In this document: positions 38,485-48,619 of the stretch, one piece after another | Layout of the letters: each line of letters begins with the position of its first letter | Position numbering within the stretch: position 1 is the stretch's first letter | NCBI GenBank assembly: GCA_016717335.1 | Contig: JADKFS010000016.1 | Span: 186,001-250,000, forward strand | Length of the DNA: 64,000 nt | Direction of reading: 5' to 3' | Origin: Candidatus Ribeiella danica | Lineage (GTDB): Bacteria; Chloroflexota; Chloroflexia; Chloroflexales; Roseiflexaceae | The notes under the pieces: generated by a model | What the model was told of the DNA's origin: nothing | Seen by the model: the letters and a program-made list of their open reading frames with translations, nothing else | Database searches by the model: none | Translations under genes and position numbers: made by a program

Positions 38485-38879
38485 ATGGCGATCACGCCGC
38501 ACGACCTGGCTCACTCACTTCAGTGGATGGCCCTGTTCTATCACATGCTCACCCCCGATGGCGCGCTCGTCCTGCGGCTTGCGGCTGCTCTTCGGGTCAG
38601 ACCTGCTCTTCCCTCGCTGCTCGGCGGTGTCATTGCGCTCTGGCGGCGACAGTTCGTCCAACACGGCAACTGGATGCTGCGTGGCTATGCGATTGGCATC
38701 AGGGGCGGGCGCAGGTGCTCACCGCGATGGTCGCGGCGGCGTTCGCTGACCCGCCGACGCGGCTGAGCCGCGCGCTCCTGAGGCGCGGGCTGGGTGATCA
38801 ACCTCGCCGTGGCCGAATGGATCATCCGCAGGCGACCGGCTCCTCCTGTCCGCAAGGTGCGGCCGCCACTTCCCAACTA
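38485..38879 (+). pseudogene. DUF2306 membrane protein remnant
   Basis: In shifting frames: VQHGNWMLRGYAIGIRGG, AQVLTAMVAAAFADPPTRLS, GWVINLAVAEWIIRRR. H-R/N-WM-RGYA and GW-INL-VAEW are the last-helix motifs of DUF2306 proteins. The first half is not recognisable; TAG at 38877-38879 ends the piece. Confidence 0.55.
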
Positions 38880-39100
38880 GAATAGGGATCAGCTCGTTTG
38901 GAAACCTGACCGTGACGCGGAAGCCTGGCAATATGCTGGCGTGCTCTCAGTCTACACGGTCGACGCGAATGGAGAGATGGAGTTGGCGTCCAGATCCGGC
39001 CCACACCAATCGTAAGGGGACAGACCTATAGCTTCCACCAGGCAGACCGCAGGTACCGGAAGGAGACAAACGTCGCACACCAATCAGCAGACGACCACAA
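38880..39100. other. No gene recognised; one short open stretch
   Basis: A frame VWKPDRDAEAWQYAGVLSVY then TVDANGEMELASRSGPHQS (about 38894-39014) is open and protein-like but unidentified. It may be another scrap of the decayed tract. Confidence 0.3.
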
Positions 39101-39109
39101 TTGCCAGTC

Positions 39110-39832
39110 GCACCACGAACAATCGCACTGGTTACGGGCGTATTGTTCGCCGATCACATATCACCTCGATCCCCCAGTTCTTTCTCTATGTCCCGGTGCT
39201 GGAACCGACCCTCGCTCCATTGTCGGTGCCGGAGCCGACACAAGCATGCTCTGGGGGCGTTGTTGGGCTCTCCTCATCATCGCGAACGTTGGCACCGCTG
39301 TCGTTGCTGTTCCCGATTCTCAAGCAGCGGAACGAAGGCATCGCCCTTGGATTTATCACGGCCCGGGTCGTCGGATCCGTGTTCATCGCCGTCGGCATCC
39401 TCAGCCTCCTTGCGGTCGTGACGTTGCGGCAGGACGTCACGGGAGCTGCAGGGTAGATGCCGCCACGCCCGCCACGGTCGGCAAGTCGCTGGGCACGACT
39501 TGAAAGATTGGACGTTCCTACTCACCAGCCTGGCTTGTCACGTCCGGCATCAGGAACGGGCTGTTGCTGGGCTACCTGATGTACTCGATCACCCCTGGTG
39601 CCCACGGAACCTAACCGTGTCAAGGTCTCATCACTTGCCGGCCTGTGCTCCTCACCCGTTTCGTCGGCATCCCGTTCCGGGGTCTTCGGGCCAGCCTCTG
39701 TGGTGGGGAGCATCCTGGTCATCCCGGAGTTCATCTGGGGGACATCGCTGGGCATCTGGCTGATCGTCCAAAGGCTTCAACCTACTCGCCAAATCGCGTC
39801 GCGATCACACAAACAGCGACGAACGGGCTATT
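39110..39832 (+). pseudogene. DUF4386 pseudogene
   Basis: Scattered frames give ITSIPQFFLYVPVLEPTL-like, then LFPILKQRNEGIALGFITAR, VVGSVFIAVGILSLLAVVTL, KDWTFLL and PEFIWGTSLGIWLIVQ. The N-E-G-(I/L)ALG(F/Y)-(T)AR motif and the terminal GIWLIV-GF are standard for DUF4386. At least four shifts are needed. It is the third such protein in the window. Confidence 0.7.
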
Positions 39833-39957
39833 AATCGGAGCATAGATAGGTACGATGGGGGATGGAAGGGCGAAAGCTTCTTGCGCATCCCACTTCACTT
39901 GCAGTCAATCATTGTGCCGGCCCCGATAGCGGCACCGATCAAGGAGGTGCTCACATC

Positions 39958-40946
39958 TCCGGAAGCAGTCGTCGCCTAGCATACGGCGCACCGGAGGTTC
40001 TTCAGCTCAAGGAGGTTTGAAAACCAACCGCCTCAAAGGATAGCGGGATCCCGGTCAAAGCCGCGACCGCGGTAAACGCCGGGGACTGTCGCATCGCGGT
40101 TTTGCCGTTCCTCCCCTGTTCGCGGCTCCCGCTCGACTGGCATTAGGTCTGCGGCGGCCCCAAAAAAAGCCGATCTTGCGACTGGAACTCGCAGGTGAAG
40201 TGGAAGCCGTCGGCAGGATGTCAAACGGTTCAAGCCGGGTGACGAAGTGAGTGCATCGACCACGAGCAGCAGTTTGGCGCCCACGCCGAGTATAAATGCT
40301 TGCCCGAAGATGGGGTGGTGAACCAAACCAGATACGCTGACTTATGCGGAGCTACCACGCTTTCGATGGTACGCCAGGCCGCCCTGTTTTTCCTCCAGGC
40401 AGTGACTATCCAGCCAGGACAACGTCCTGATCGGAGCGGCACGTCGGGAAGTGGCGGCACTTTGCCGTGCAGCTTACCCGACTACTTTGACGCAGAGGTC
40501 ACGAAGAGTCTGTAGTACCAGAAAGCGCCAGCGTTAATTACCATCGCTGGAGCCGACACGGTCGTTGACTATCCACAAGCCAACTTTGGCAACAATGGCG
40601 GGACCACCTACGACATCATCTTGGATGCGGTTGGGAAGACCACGTTCTCACAGTGTCAAGGCGCCTAAAGCCCAACAGCTGTATCTAGCAATACCGTCAT
40701 AAGCCCGGAGCGACATTGCAAGGGTATGGTACTCGATGACAACCGGCAAGCACATCATCGGCAGGACAGCCTTACCCACCACAGGCACTCCTTTTCCTCA
40801 AAGAGCTGGGTGGGGCGGGTCCGACTGGAAACCCGTGATCGATCCGAAGTGCTACCCCCCGCTGGACCAGATGGGTTGAGGGCGCACCCGCTATGTTGAG
40901 GCGGGACACAAACGAAGGTGATCTGTCATCACCGTGACAGCCTGAA
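39958..40946 (+). pseudogene. MDR-family NAD(P)-dependent alcohol dehydrogenase/quinone oxidoreductase, decayed
   Basis: Pieces in all three frames reproduce a complete MDR protein in order: YGAPEVLQLKEV, AATAVNAGDCRI, FKPGDEV, HAEYKCLPEDGVV, RQAALFFLQAVTIQPGQ, FDAEVTKSL, GADTVVDYPQANFG, TYDIILDAVGKTTFS, LKELGGAG-like and VIDPKCYP-LDQM. An intact AAGGAGG precedes a destroyed start codon (CCGGAAGCA where ATGAAAGCA is expected). The many shifts and stops are beyond sequencing error. Confidence 0.75.
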
Positions 40947-40974
40947 TGATACCGTGTGTGGGGGCAGACCGACG

Positions 40975-41435
40975 ATCGGCTGTATGGCGACTGCACAGGG
41001 AACGTGGCGCTTCGGCGGATCGCCGCGCAAGTCTCCCAGAACGATACCGCGCAACTAGCGATGTCCGCCATCGGCATCCATCCGCCGGGTGCCAGAGCAG
41101 GAAATCGTGAGCTCAGGTGTAGGGACTGGAAGGGGAAACTTGTACATTCCAGCGCGCAGGTTGCCGGTTTGTCGTTCGGGAACACTGGCGACCATATCGG
41201 AGATCCGAGCCAGCGCCAGTGCGGTCGCAAAGCTGCCGACGATCGTGGCGATCGCTCGTTCTAGGCCAAGCGGCTTCAACGCTTCATCAATCGGCCCCGA
41301 GTCCGCGTGACCGCGCCGCGGGAACGCCGATAGTCTGCCACTCGCATAGCGGGCGGGCGCCGATCTCGCCTGGCTTAGTGGATGTCCCGCTCGCACAAGT
41401 ACTGGCCGGAGCGATCCGCGAACAACGCCTGTGAG
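40975..41435 (-). pseudogene. LysR-type regulator, C-terminal domain remnant
   Basis: Minus-strand frame: VLVRAGHPLSQARSAPARYA, then DSGPIDEALKPLGLERAIAT, IVGSFATALALARISDMVAS, VPERQTGNL and DADGGHR. This is the effector-binding domain of LysR regulators (FP-AIDEAL---GL-R---A-V-SF--AL-LV--SDLVA-VPER). The HTH half is absent. It is divergent from the MFS remnant at 41507, a usual regulator-exporter pairing. Confidence 0.65.
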
Positions 41436-41506
41436 TGTATAGTGCGAACGATTTCCGAGCGTTGTCAAAAGTGGAATTCTTGAAGTCAATCATTTTGCAC
41501 GACAAG

Positions 41507-42441
41507 ATGCGCTCAATCGCTGGAAGCGAAGAACGCACTCCTTCAGTTCGCTGGGCACTCGCGAGCCTGTCGCTCTCCATGTTGCTGTCCGCGCTTGGCA
41601 CCAGCATTGCCAGTATCGCTCTGCCAACGCTGGCACAGGCATTCAGCGTCTCAGTACAGCAGGTTCAGTGGATCGTGCTGGCCTATCTGCTCGCCAGCAC
41701 CACCTGGTCGTCAGCGTCGGGCGGCTCGGTGATCTCACCCGGCCGACGGCGGCTGCTCCGACTGGTATCCTCCTGTTCACGGCGGCCTCTGTCGTATGTG
41801 CCGTCGCGCCCACGCTGTGGCTGCTGATCGCTGCCCGCGCTGTGCAGGGGCCTGGGGCGGCGATTATGATGGCCCTGACCATGGCGTTTTGTCGGTGAGA
41901 CGGTTCCGAAGGCACAGGCCGGCAGCGCCATGGGTCCCCGGTACGATGTCCGCGATCGGCACAGCGCTCGCCCCGACGCTCGGCGGCCTGCTGATTGCCG
42001 CCCTTGGTTTGGCCGGCGATCTTCTTGGTCACTGGAGCATTTGGCGCTCCTGACGCTGCTGCTCGCGCAACGCTTCCTGCCCGCTGATCGCCCCGCGACA
42101 AAGATGGCTCGGACCAGCTTCGACCCTTGTGGCACGCTGCTGCTCAGCTCTGACGCTCGCGGCGTATGCACTCGCCATGACGATGGGGCGCGGCAGCTTC
42201 GGCCGCTCAACGTGGCGTTGCTGGGTTCGATGGCCGTTATCAGCGTCGCCGTCTTCGTGTTCGCAGAGGCGAAAGCCGCCTCACCGCTCATCCAAATGGC
42301 GCTATTCCGCAATCCGCTCCTGAGCGCGGGCTTCGCGATGAGCACGCTGGTCACGACGGTGGTGATGGCGACGCTGGTGGTTGGTCCGTTCTATCTGTCC
42401 GGCGCACTTGCGCTCGACGCAGCCCGCGTCGGACTGGTATG
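41507..42441 (+). pseudogene. MFS drug exporter (DHA2/EmrB-like) remnant
   Basis: MRSIAGSEERTPSVRWALAS, LSALGTSIASIALPTLAQAF and VQQVQWIVLAYLLAST start a 14-helix DHA2 protein. After shifts near 41705, 41895, 41930 and 42045 come VGRLGDLTRPTAAAPTGILL, AARAVQGPGAAIMMALTMAF, GTALAPTLGGLLIAALGLAG and SPLIQMALFRNPLLSAGFAM. It stops at TGA 42439-42441, well short of the family length. Dead gene. Confidence 0.7.
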
Positions 42442-42642
42442 AAGACAAACTATCGATAGTGCGCCTTCAGGTGGGGTAGATTGCCGGACTTCGTCCCATC
42501 GATGGTGGCGTCAGCTAGACCATCACAGCCACAGCAGACTGTCTATAGCGGAGCCGCCAGGGTTCTATATCTGTGCGCCAACGCGCACCGCTCCAGCGCT
42601 GGTAGCATCGCCGCACTGCAGCCACTACCGCGCCGGCCGCGA

Positions 42643-42671
42643 TTGCGCACATGCGGCGCTACGCATACAAT
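42643..42671 (+). promoter_or_regulatory. Promoter of the XRE-cupin gene
   Basis: TTGCGC (42643-42648), 17 bases, TACAAT (42666-42671). The start point would be about 42678, with ATG at 42710 preceded by AGGAGCTGAGG. Confidence 0.5.
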
Positions 42672-42709
42672 AGGCGTGGCGGCAGAGAATAGCGTGACAG
42701 GAGCTGAGG

Positions 42710-43477
42710 ATGGCCGAGGACGATCGCTCAAGCAGTCTGCGCCAGGGCGCGGCGCTGGACACGACACCCAGCGCATCAGATACGGCGAGCGTCGATGTCG
42801 GCCGGCGGCTGCGGCTGCTCCGCGAGGAGCGCGGGCTGACCATCCGTGCGCTCGCCGCCGAGAGCGGCCTGGCCGTCAATACGCTGAGCTTGATCGAGAA
42901 CGGCAAGACCTCGCCGAGCGTCAGCACGCTCCAGCAGCTCGCACGCGCGCTCGATGTGCCGATCACGGCGTTCTTCGCGGACGCCACTCCGTCGCGTCGC
43001 GTCGTCTACCAGGCGGCCGGAACGCGGCTGCGCGCCACCTTCACCCACGGCACCCTCGAAGATCTCGGCGCGGGCAGCGCCGGAGCATGCGATCGAGTCG
43101 CTGCTGGTGCTGCTCGACCCGTCCGCCGATAGCGGGCGGACGTGATTGTCCACACCGGCCAGGAGTTCGTCTTCTGCCTGGTCGGTCGCATCGCCCACAC
43201 CGTCGCCGATCTGACCTATGTGCCTCCAGCGTGGGTGATAGCCTGCTCTTCGAGGCGCACCCTGCCGCACCGCTGGCGCAACCTTGACGGCGACCCCGCC
43301 CAATTCTTATTGGTGCTCTGCCCGTTCGATGGGCGCGACCGCCTGGCAGTGCGCCACTTCGCGCCGCCCCGAGTGAGGCCGACCCGCAGTTATCCCCACA
43401 CCCCTACCCACACCGCCCCGCTCGATCTCGGGTCCGGCTTCCCCACCTCGCCGCACCTGGGGTGGCGACCCAGGTAG
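42710..43477 (+). CDS. XRE-cupin transcriptional regulator, frameshifted
   Basis: The N-terminal XRE helix-turn-helix is VGRRLRLLREERGLTIRALA then AESGLAVNTLSLIENGKTSP and SVSTLQQLARALDVPITAFF. A C-terminal cupin follows in shifted frames: AIESLLVLLDPSADSGRT, VIVHTGQEFVFCLVGRIAHT, HRWRNLDGDPAQFLLVLCP. Regulators of this layout control small-molecule catabolism or stress genes, with the cupin binding the effector. Shifts lie near 43083, 43140 and 43230. The stop position is uncertain because the last about 30 codons (THTAPLDLGSG) are repeat-like. Confidence 0.7.
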
Positions 43478-43920
43478 CGCCGCCATGCGGCCACCTGCAA
43501 ATCGCGCTGGTCTGGTCCTCCACCTCGGGCGAAGAGCGATGCAGCGACGCAAGTAGCGGGCGATTTCTTGGGTGCCACAGGGCTGCCGGCACAATCATAT
43601 ACTTCACACAATATAATGGTTGACATGTTTGCATAATGATCATAAATGATGCAATATTTTGGTTACGCTCGTCAAGCCGTCAGGTGGGTGCACGAGCCAA
43701 GTTTTCGGCCGCCCGCCAGCCACCCACACGCGAACTGTGGACACAAGGAGTACCAAGAGCAATGGATGCACAGCTTATCCAGTCACCGTCCACTCACCGC
43801 GGCTCAACCCGCCGGGGCGCGCCGGCAGAGTTCCTCGCATACGCGCTGGCCGCCTCGGCGCGCTGATGAGCGTCGGCAGCCTGCTGACAATCAGCGCGCC
43901 CGATAGCAATTCCACGGTTA

Positions 43921-44180
43921 TCATCCAGCGGTTGGTGGGGGCGTGCGGTTGAGCCAGCTGAGCAGCCGCGCCTCGACGTCGGCGGGCAGCTCGACCGGCG
44001 CGTTGCCGAGCGCGTGGTAGAGGACGATCGTCTTGCGCAGCGTGTCGAAGACGACCCGGCAATTCGTGCACTGGGCCATGCCGCTCAAGGTCGTGGCAGG
44101 TTCGTCGGCCAGCTCGCCGTCGACATAGTCGTTCAGCTGGCAGAAGCAGCCGCGCTTCAATGTCTTGCGGAAGCGCCCAG
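43921..44180 (-). CDS. Zinc-finger anti-sigma-like protein (RsrA/zf-HC2)
   Basis: About 85 residues: CFCQLNDYVDGELADEP, then (after correcting a one-base shift) a DLERHMAQCTNCRVVFDTLR segment with the H-x3-C-x2-C zinc motif of ZAS anti-sigma factors, and a tail LPADVEARLLSWLNR. As it stands the frame reads TTLSGMAQCTNCRV and lacks the histidine. The start is not clear. Such proteins sequester ECF sigma factors and release them on thiol oxidation; no sigma gene is adjacent. Confidence 0.6.
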
Positions 44181-44299
44181 GCGCCGAGCCCAAGCAGCGC
44201 GGCTGGCCCATCCCGGGGCCTGCCCCGCCCCCAGCCCGGCAAGAGGATCGTCTGCCAGCGGTATCCCTCGGTGCATAGAAAGCTGCGCCTCGCTTTCAA

Positions 44300-44476
44300 A
44301 TTACTGCGACGATTGTCCAGGAGCAGGCGCTTGACCGGCTCGTCGTCCTCGTGGTGCCAGAGCTGGCCGTGCGCCGCCCGCTGACACGGTTGAGCGTCAC
44401 GGGCCGCCCGCCCAGTCGCGCGTTGGCAGCGTTCCTGGAACTTGTTGCGGAGGAGCGCGCGCGGTTTCCACGGTAG
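44300..44476 (+). pseudogene. LysR-type regulator C-terminal scrap
   Basis: A plus-strand frame without start reads ITATIVQEQALDRLVVLVVP, ELAVRRPLTRLSVTGRPPSR, ALAAFLELVAEERARFPR and TAG. RLV-L-V-EL-VRRPL--L---GRP-SRA--AFL-L is the end of a LysR effector domain. The rest of the gene is absent. Its presence fits the decayed character of the preceding 10 kb. Confidence 0.5.
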
Positions 44477-44501
44477 CATCGCGGGCCGCGCTCGCCCTCC
44501 A

Positions 44502-45640
44502 CTACGGTGCCGTCCGCGCCGCGAGCCAGGCGCGCAGATCGGTCACCGAAAACGCCGACACGACTGGCTCGATATCGCCGGAGCGCCATCGTTTCCGGCA
44601 TATCGGCCGGCAGCGCGAACTGCGCATAGAACGCCGCCTTGGGCACGACTGCTCGGCGCCGGACGGCCGCGGGCTGACGACCGGGATCACCAGCGCGAGC
44701 TCCAGCGCGCCATGCTTCGGGCAAGTGTCGACGCAGCGCAGGCACATGATGCAGCTCGCGTCGGTGATATCGCTGCGCGTGTCGACCGGGATGCCGACCG
44801 GACAGTCGCGGTTGCAGAGCGCACAGCCGGCGCAGGCCGGGCCAGCGCGCCGCAGCCGCAATGGGCTGACCTTGCTGGCGATGCCAATCGCGGCGCCGAG
44901 CGGGCATGCGTAGCGGCACCACGGTCGCTCGACGAACAGCGCCGCCACCAGCACCACGCCCAGCACCACGAGCCCGCCGCTCAGCTCCAGTTCGCCGATG
45001 GTCAGCAGCGCCGCCCAGGGGTCGTAGTCGCGGAAGACCATATATCCCAGATGGCTGCGCCACAGGCCGCCCAGGCCAGCACGAGGTAGCGGCCGTAGCG
45101 CAGCCAGTGGTCGATCCGCGCGAGCAGCGTCGGCGCCAGGCGCTGGTCAAGCGAGCGATCGGCCGGACACCTGCGCGGGCCTTCCAGTGCCTTGACCGCG
45201 CCCGAGCGACGGGAGGCGTCGCCGCAGCCTATACTGGCGGCGAAGAGCCCACCTGGATGGCGCCCAGCGGGCAGATCCAGCCCAGGAGAACGCGGCGCGC
45301 GCGGACACGGCGAGCAGCAGCACGCCGGCGAGGATGACTAGGTTCGACAGGTGGGTATGGCTGGACGGGCCTGCCACCGCTGCTGAGGTGGGTGTACGTG
45401 TCTCGATGCCGGAACGGACAGTAAGCCTCAGCCGAGGTGGTGACGACACCACTGCCCTCGCCGACGAGCGTATGGATGACCAGTGTGTACAGGATGAGCA
45501 GGGCGGGAAGCCGAGCTGCACCAGCAGGCGCAGCGATTGGATCTGCCAGAGCCGCCGCAGGCCAGGGCCGACGCCCGATGGTTGCAGACGCTGCCCGGAT
45601 CCTCTTCAACGAGGTGCCTTGTCGGCACACCTACTATGAA
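44502..45640 (-). CDS. Membrane polyferredoxin (NapH/FixG/CcoG-type 4Fe-4S protein), frameshifted
   Basis: The restored protein of about 375 residues begins SLRLLVQLGFPALLILYTLV. It then has AYCPFGGIETLYTYLSSGG-like residues and FCGWICPLGAIQ with CP motifs after helices, a second CP motif WCRYACPLGAAIGIASKVSP, and two ferredoxin clusters (CAGCALCNRDCPVGI and CIMCLRCVDTCP). A small C-terminal domain ends AFSVTDLRAWLAARTAP. Shifts occur near 45420, 45360, 45290, 45240, 45050, 44660 and 44570. This family moves electrons between quinol and periplasmic or cytosolic partners. It lies 0.5 kb from the hydrogenase locus, on the same strand. Confidence 0.7.
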
Positions 45641-46167
45641 ATGTGGCACAACTTGGAACATCGATCGGTCAACTTCTCGCTGTGCTGTTGTTCTGATGCC
45701 GAGGATACCAGGGGTGATGTGGATAGTCGATGAGGGAATGCGACAGATGCTGTGAACGTGAGCGCGCCGTGCTGCGGGCTGGCGTATCGAGGTGTTGTCG
45801 CAGGGATCATATCCGCCTTCGGCCGGCGTGGCTTCCCCGGGCGAACCGCCCGGAGCGCGACGACGAGCTATGGACTTGCTCAGACACTCTACGAGGATCT
45901 GGCCGGGCTGGACCAGCCCCTACGCGCCGCCGTTCGCGTCCGTGGAGACCCGATACTGGTCGCGGCAAACCTGGCGACCCGAATGGCGCACTCGCTTTCG
46001 CGTGACCACGAAGGCGCGAAGACGCGAACGTTTGGGGGGATAGGTCAGCCGTTCAAACATCTCGATCAGATCGCAAACTGCAAAGCCGCAAAGAAAAGAC
46101 CTTCGCGGCTTTGCCGGGCTACTCTCGCACTTTTCGCTCGTGGGATGATGATTTGCTCGAATGTCTC
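45641..46167. other. Intergenic with GCGAAGACGCGAA/GCAAAGCC repeats
   Basis: No gene was recognised. At 46004-46115 lie an ACCACGAAGGCGCGAAGACG arm, GCAAAGCCGCAAAG octamers and an inverted partner (CTTCGCGGCTTTGC); the same families occur at 7009-7083 and 55990-56062. Confidence 0.5.
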
Positions 46168-46650
46168 TCAGGCGATCTCTGCTTCTACGAGCCCCCAGCC
46201 GCGCAGCACGTCGGCCGCGCGCACGACCAGCCGCGGCATAGCCGCTGTCACCGTCGCGCTCAGGCCGACGCCGATCGAGATCGGCCGGCTGCACGCCGAT
46301 CAGGTAGACGTGTGGCAGCAGCCTGGCCGTATCTTCGCCAGTCCCAGCACCTCCTGGAAGGTGACCTGGTGCTGCGACGGCCTGACGCCGGCGTACGGCG
46401 GGATCTCGTCACACCCCAGCTCGACGACCGTGCCGGGCGGCACGCCCGCGTTCACCGCGTCGACGATCAGCAGGTGATCGCACGCCTCGACCAGCTGCAG
46501 CAGGCTCAGGCCCATCGTCCCGCCGTCGACCAGCCTCGAACTGCTGGGTGCGACCCCAGGCCAGCTTCAAGGGCGGCCAGCGCGTACGCCCAGCCCCTCG
46601 TCGTGGTTCAGGATATTGCCAAGGCCAAGCACGATGTCTCCGGGCCATAC
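46168..46650 (-). CDS. [NiFe] hydrogenase maturation protease (HyaD/HynD type), frameshifted
   Basis: The restored sequence runs VLGLGNILNHDEGLGV (nickel-binding Glu in the DEG motif), LIVDAVNAGVPPGTVVEL (second ligand Asp), SQHQVTFQEVLGLA (His ligand region) and LIGVQPADLDLGVGLS, ending LRGWGLVEAEIA with TGA at 46168-46170. Length is about 160 residues. It clips the C-terminal peptide of the large subunit after nickel insertion. Shifts near 46575, 46535 and 46325. The start is uncertain: the coding frame opens with a VWPGDIV segment and lacks an ATG. It follows the large subunit gene, as usual. Confidence 0.75.
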
Positions 46651-46799
46651 ACTTCCTCTGAACAGTTTGGGTGGGGTTTGGGAGGGCTGCGCCTGCCTCA
46701 AACCCCCCCTGAGGAGGATGGAGGGCTGCCCCTCCACCTCCCCCAATTGCAAAGGGAGATCGCCGCCAGGCGAAACTATGCCTTAGCTCAGACAAACGT
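46651..46799. other. G-rich spacer between large subunit and protease genes
   Basis: Contains imperfect GGTTTGGGAGGGC and CCCCCTGAGGAGG blocks that can pair (GGGGGTTTGAGG-like arms). No coding frame was recognised. Confidence 0.4.
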
Positions 46800-48521
46800 T
46801 CAGCCCACCGCCAGATCGCCCAGGGCGTGGCCGGTTGTGTCGACCATGCGGATCGCGCAGCGTATGCACGGGTCGAACGAGTGGATCGTGCGCAGGATCT
46901 CCAGCGGCCACTCCGGCCGGGCCAGCGGCGTGCCGATCAGCGACGCCTCCGTAGGCGCCCATCTGGCCCTTGTGGTCGCGCGGCGTGGCGTTCCAGGTCG
47001 TCGGCACGACCATCTGGTGAAGTTGGCGATCTTGCCGTTCTCGATCACTACCCAGTGCCCAGCGCCGCGCGGCGCTCTCCATCAGGCCGACCCCCTGCGC
47101 GCCGGCCAGCTGGTCGGCTCCACTTCTCGCGGTTGAAGGTCTGCGTGTTGCCGGCCTTGATCTCGGCGATCAGGTCGTTGTAGTAGCCGCGCATCGCCGT
47201 CGGCGAACACCTTGGTCTCGATCGCCCGCGCGGGCCGTTCGGCCGAGGCGTCGAGAACAACGCCTCGGTCGGCGCGTCGAGCGCCTTAGAGCGTCGCGTC
47301 GACCAGCTCCTTCGTCTGGGCGTGGCCGGTCGCGTACATCGCCAGCACGCGCGCCAGCGGCCCGACCTCCATCGGGGTCTCGTTCCAGCGCGGCGCCTTG
47401 AGCCAGGTGTACTTCTGCTCGACCCGCCGGCTGCTCGTACGGCGGCTTGGGGCCGCTGTACTTCCAGCGATGGTCTCGCCCTGCCACGGGTGCAGGCCGG
47501 CCTGGTCGCCGCCGCTGTAGGCGTACCACGAGCGCGTGACGAACTCCTGCATGCGCCGCATGTCGCGCGGGTCGGGCTGAATGATGTTCGACAGGTCCTT
47601 GTTGAGGATCACCGCGCGCGGCACCAGGTACTTGGATGATGTCGTTGATATCGGTGTCGGGGAACTCGCCCCAGGTCAGGAAGTTGCCCAGCCCGCCGCC
47701 AATCGCGGCGTAGTCCTTGTAGAACAGCGCGATCGCCAGCAGGTCGGGCAGGTAGACTTGGTCGACGAACGCGATCATCTGCTCGATCGAGTCGCTGATG
47801 ATCGACAGCCGCTCGGCGTTGAGCGCGGTGTCGCTGTTCAGGTCGATCGGCATGGCGACGCCGCCGACCACGAAGTTCAGGTGCGGATTCTGCCGCCAAA
47901 GATCGTGTGGATCTTGGTCGCCTGGGCCTGCCAGTCGAGCGCCTCCAGGTAGTGCGCCACCGCCAGCAGGTTCATCTCGGGCGGCAGCTTGTAGGCCGGG
48001 TGGCCCCAGTAGGCGTTGGCGAAGATCGAGAGCTGCCCGCTGTCGACGATCGCCTGGACCTTGTCGCGCACGCCGGCGAAGTAGGCCGGCGAGGCGTTCG
48101 GCCACGGCGAAATCTTCTGCTGGAGCTCGGCGGTGGCCTTGGGGTCGGCCTTCAGCGCATTCACGACGTCGACCCAGTCCAGCGCGTGCAGGTGGTAGAA
48201 GTGCATCACGTGGTCGTGCACATACTGCTGGGCGATCATCAGGTTGCGGATGAGGTTGGCCGCCTTGGGGATCGTGATGCCCAGCGCGTCCTCGACCGCG
48301 CGGATCGACGCCGAAGGCGTGCACGGTCGTGCAGACGCCGCAGACGCTGCGCGAAGGCCCAGGCCTCGCGCGGGTCGCGCCCGTTCAGGATGATCTCGAT
48401 CCACGCACCATCGTGCCCGACGAGTAGGCATCCTGACGATATTGTCGGCGCCCACCTCGGCCTCGATCCGCAGGTGGCCCTCGATGCGCGTGATCGGGTC
48501 GATGACCAGTCGTTTTGCCAT
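46800..48521 (-). CDS. hynL: Group 1 (Isp-type) [NiFe] hydrogenase large subunit, heavily frameshifted
   Basis: The restored product of about 575 residues starts MAKRLVIDPITRIEGHLRIE. The first CxxC is in AQRVCGVCTTVHAFG; the last is FDPCIRCAIRMVD, where the usual DPCxxCxxH has R as its last residue, so the protease would cut before the 15-residue tail MVDTTGHALGDLAVG. Other family marks are NLIRNLMIAQQYVHDHVMHF, PLARVLAMYATGH and SARGALGHWVVIENGKIANF. At least eight frame changes (for example near 48420, 48310, 47890, 47630, 47280, 47115) look like scattered one-base errors because conserved blocks are intact. It pairs with the small subunit at 50856 through isp1-isp2. Confidence 0.85.
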
Positions 48522-48536
48522 GTCGTACTCCTGTGG

Positions 48537-48619
48537 GGCTTGGGGCTTGGGGCTCGGAATCTTTGGCTCCACCTCGTGCGCGTGGCAGCGAAGTCTCTCT
48601 GGCCCCTAATCCCTAGCCC
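48537..48619. repeat. CCCAAGC/CCCTAGC heptamer units
   Basis: Imperfect 7-base units flank the start of the large subunit gene (48537-48560) and the isp2 stop (48601-48619), the same family as at 2250. Confidence 0.75.

Noticed and set aside
43612..43648. AT-rich TATAAT/TTGACA promoter-like sequences with a TTGCAT/ATGCAA inverted repeat
   Set aside because: They point toward no recognisable gene; kept out of the feature list for lack of a target.
44180..44300. Possible ECF sigma gene upstream of the anti-sigma-like protein
   Set aside because: No sigma region 2 or 4 motifs in any frame; the adjacent plus-strand piece is a LysR end.
45752..46477. Plus-strand open frame of 241 codons upstream of the protease gene
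   Set aside because: It overlaps the protease codons on the other strand and runs through intergenic repeats.
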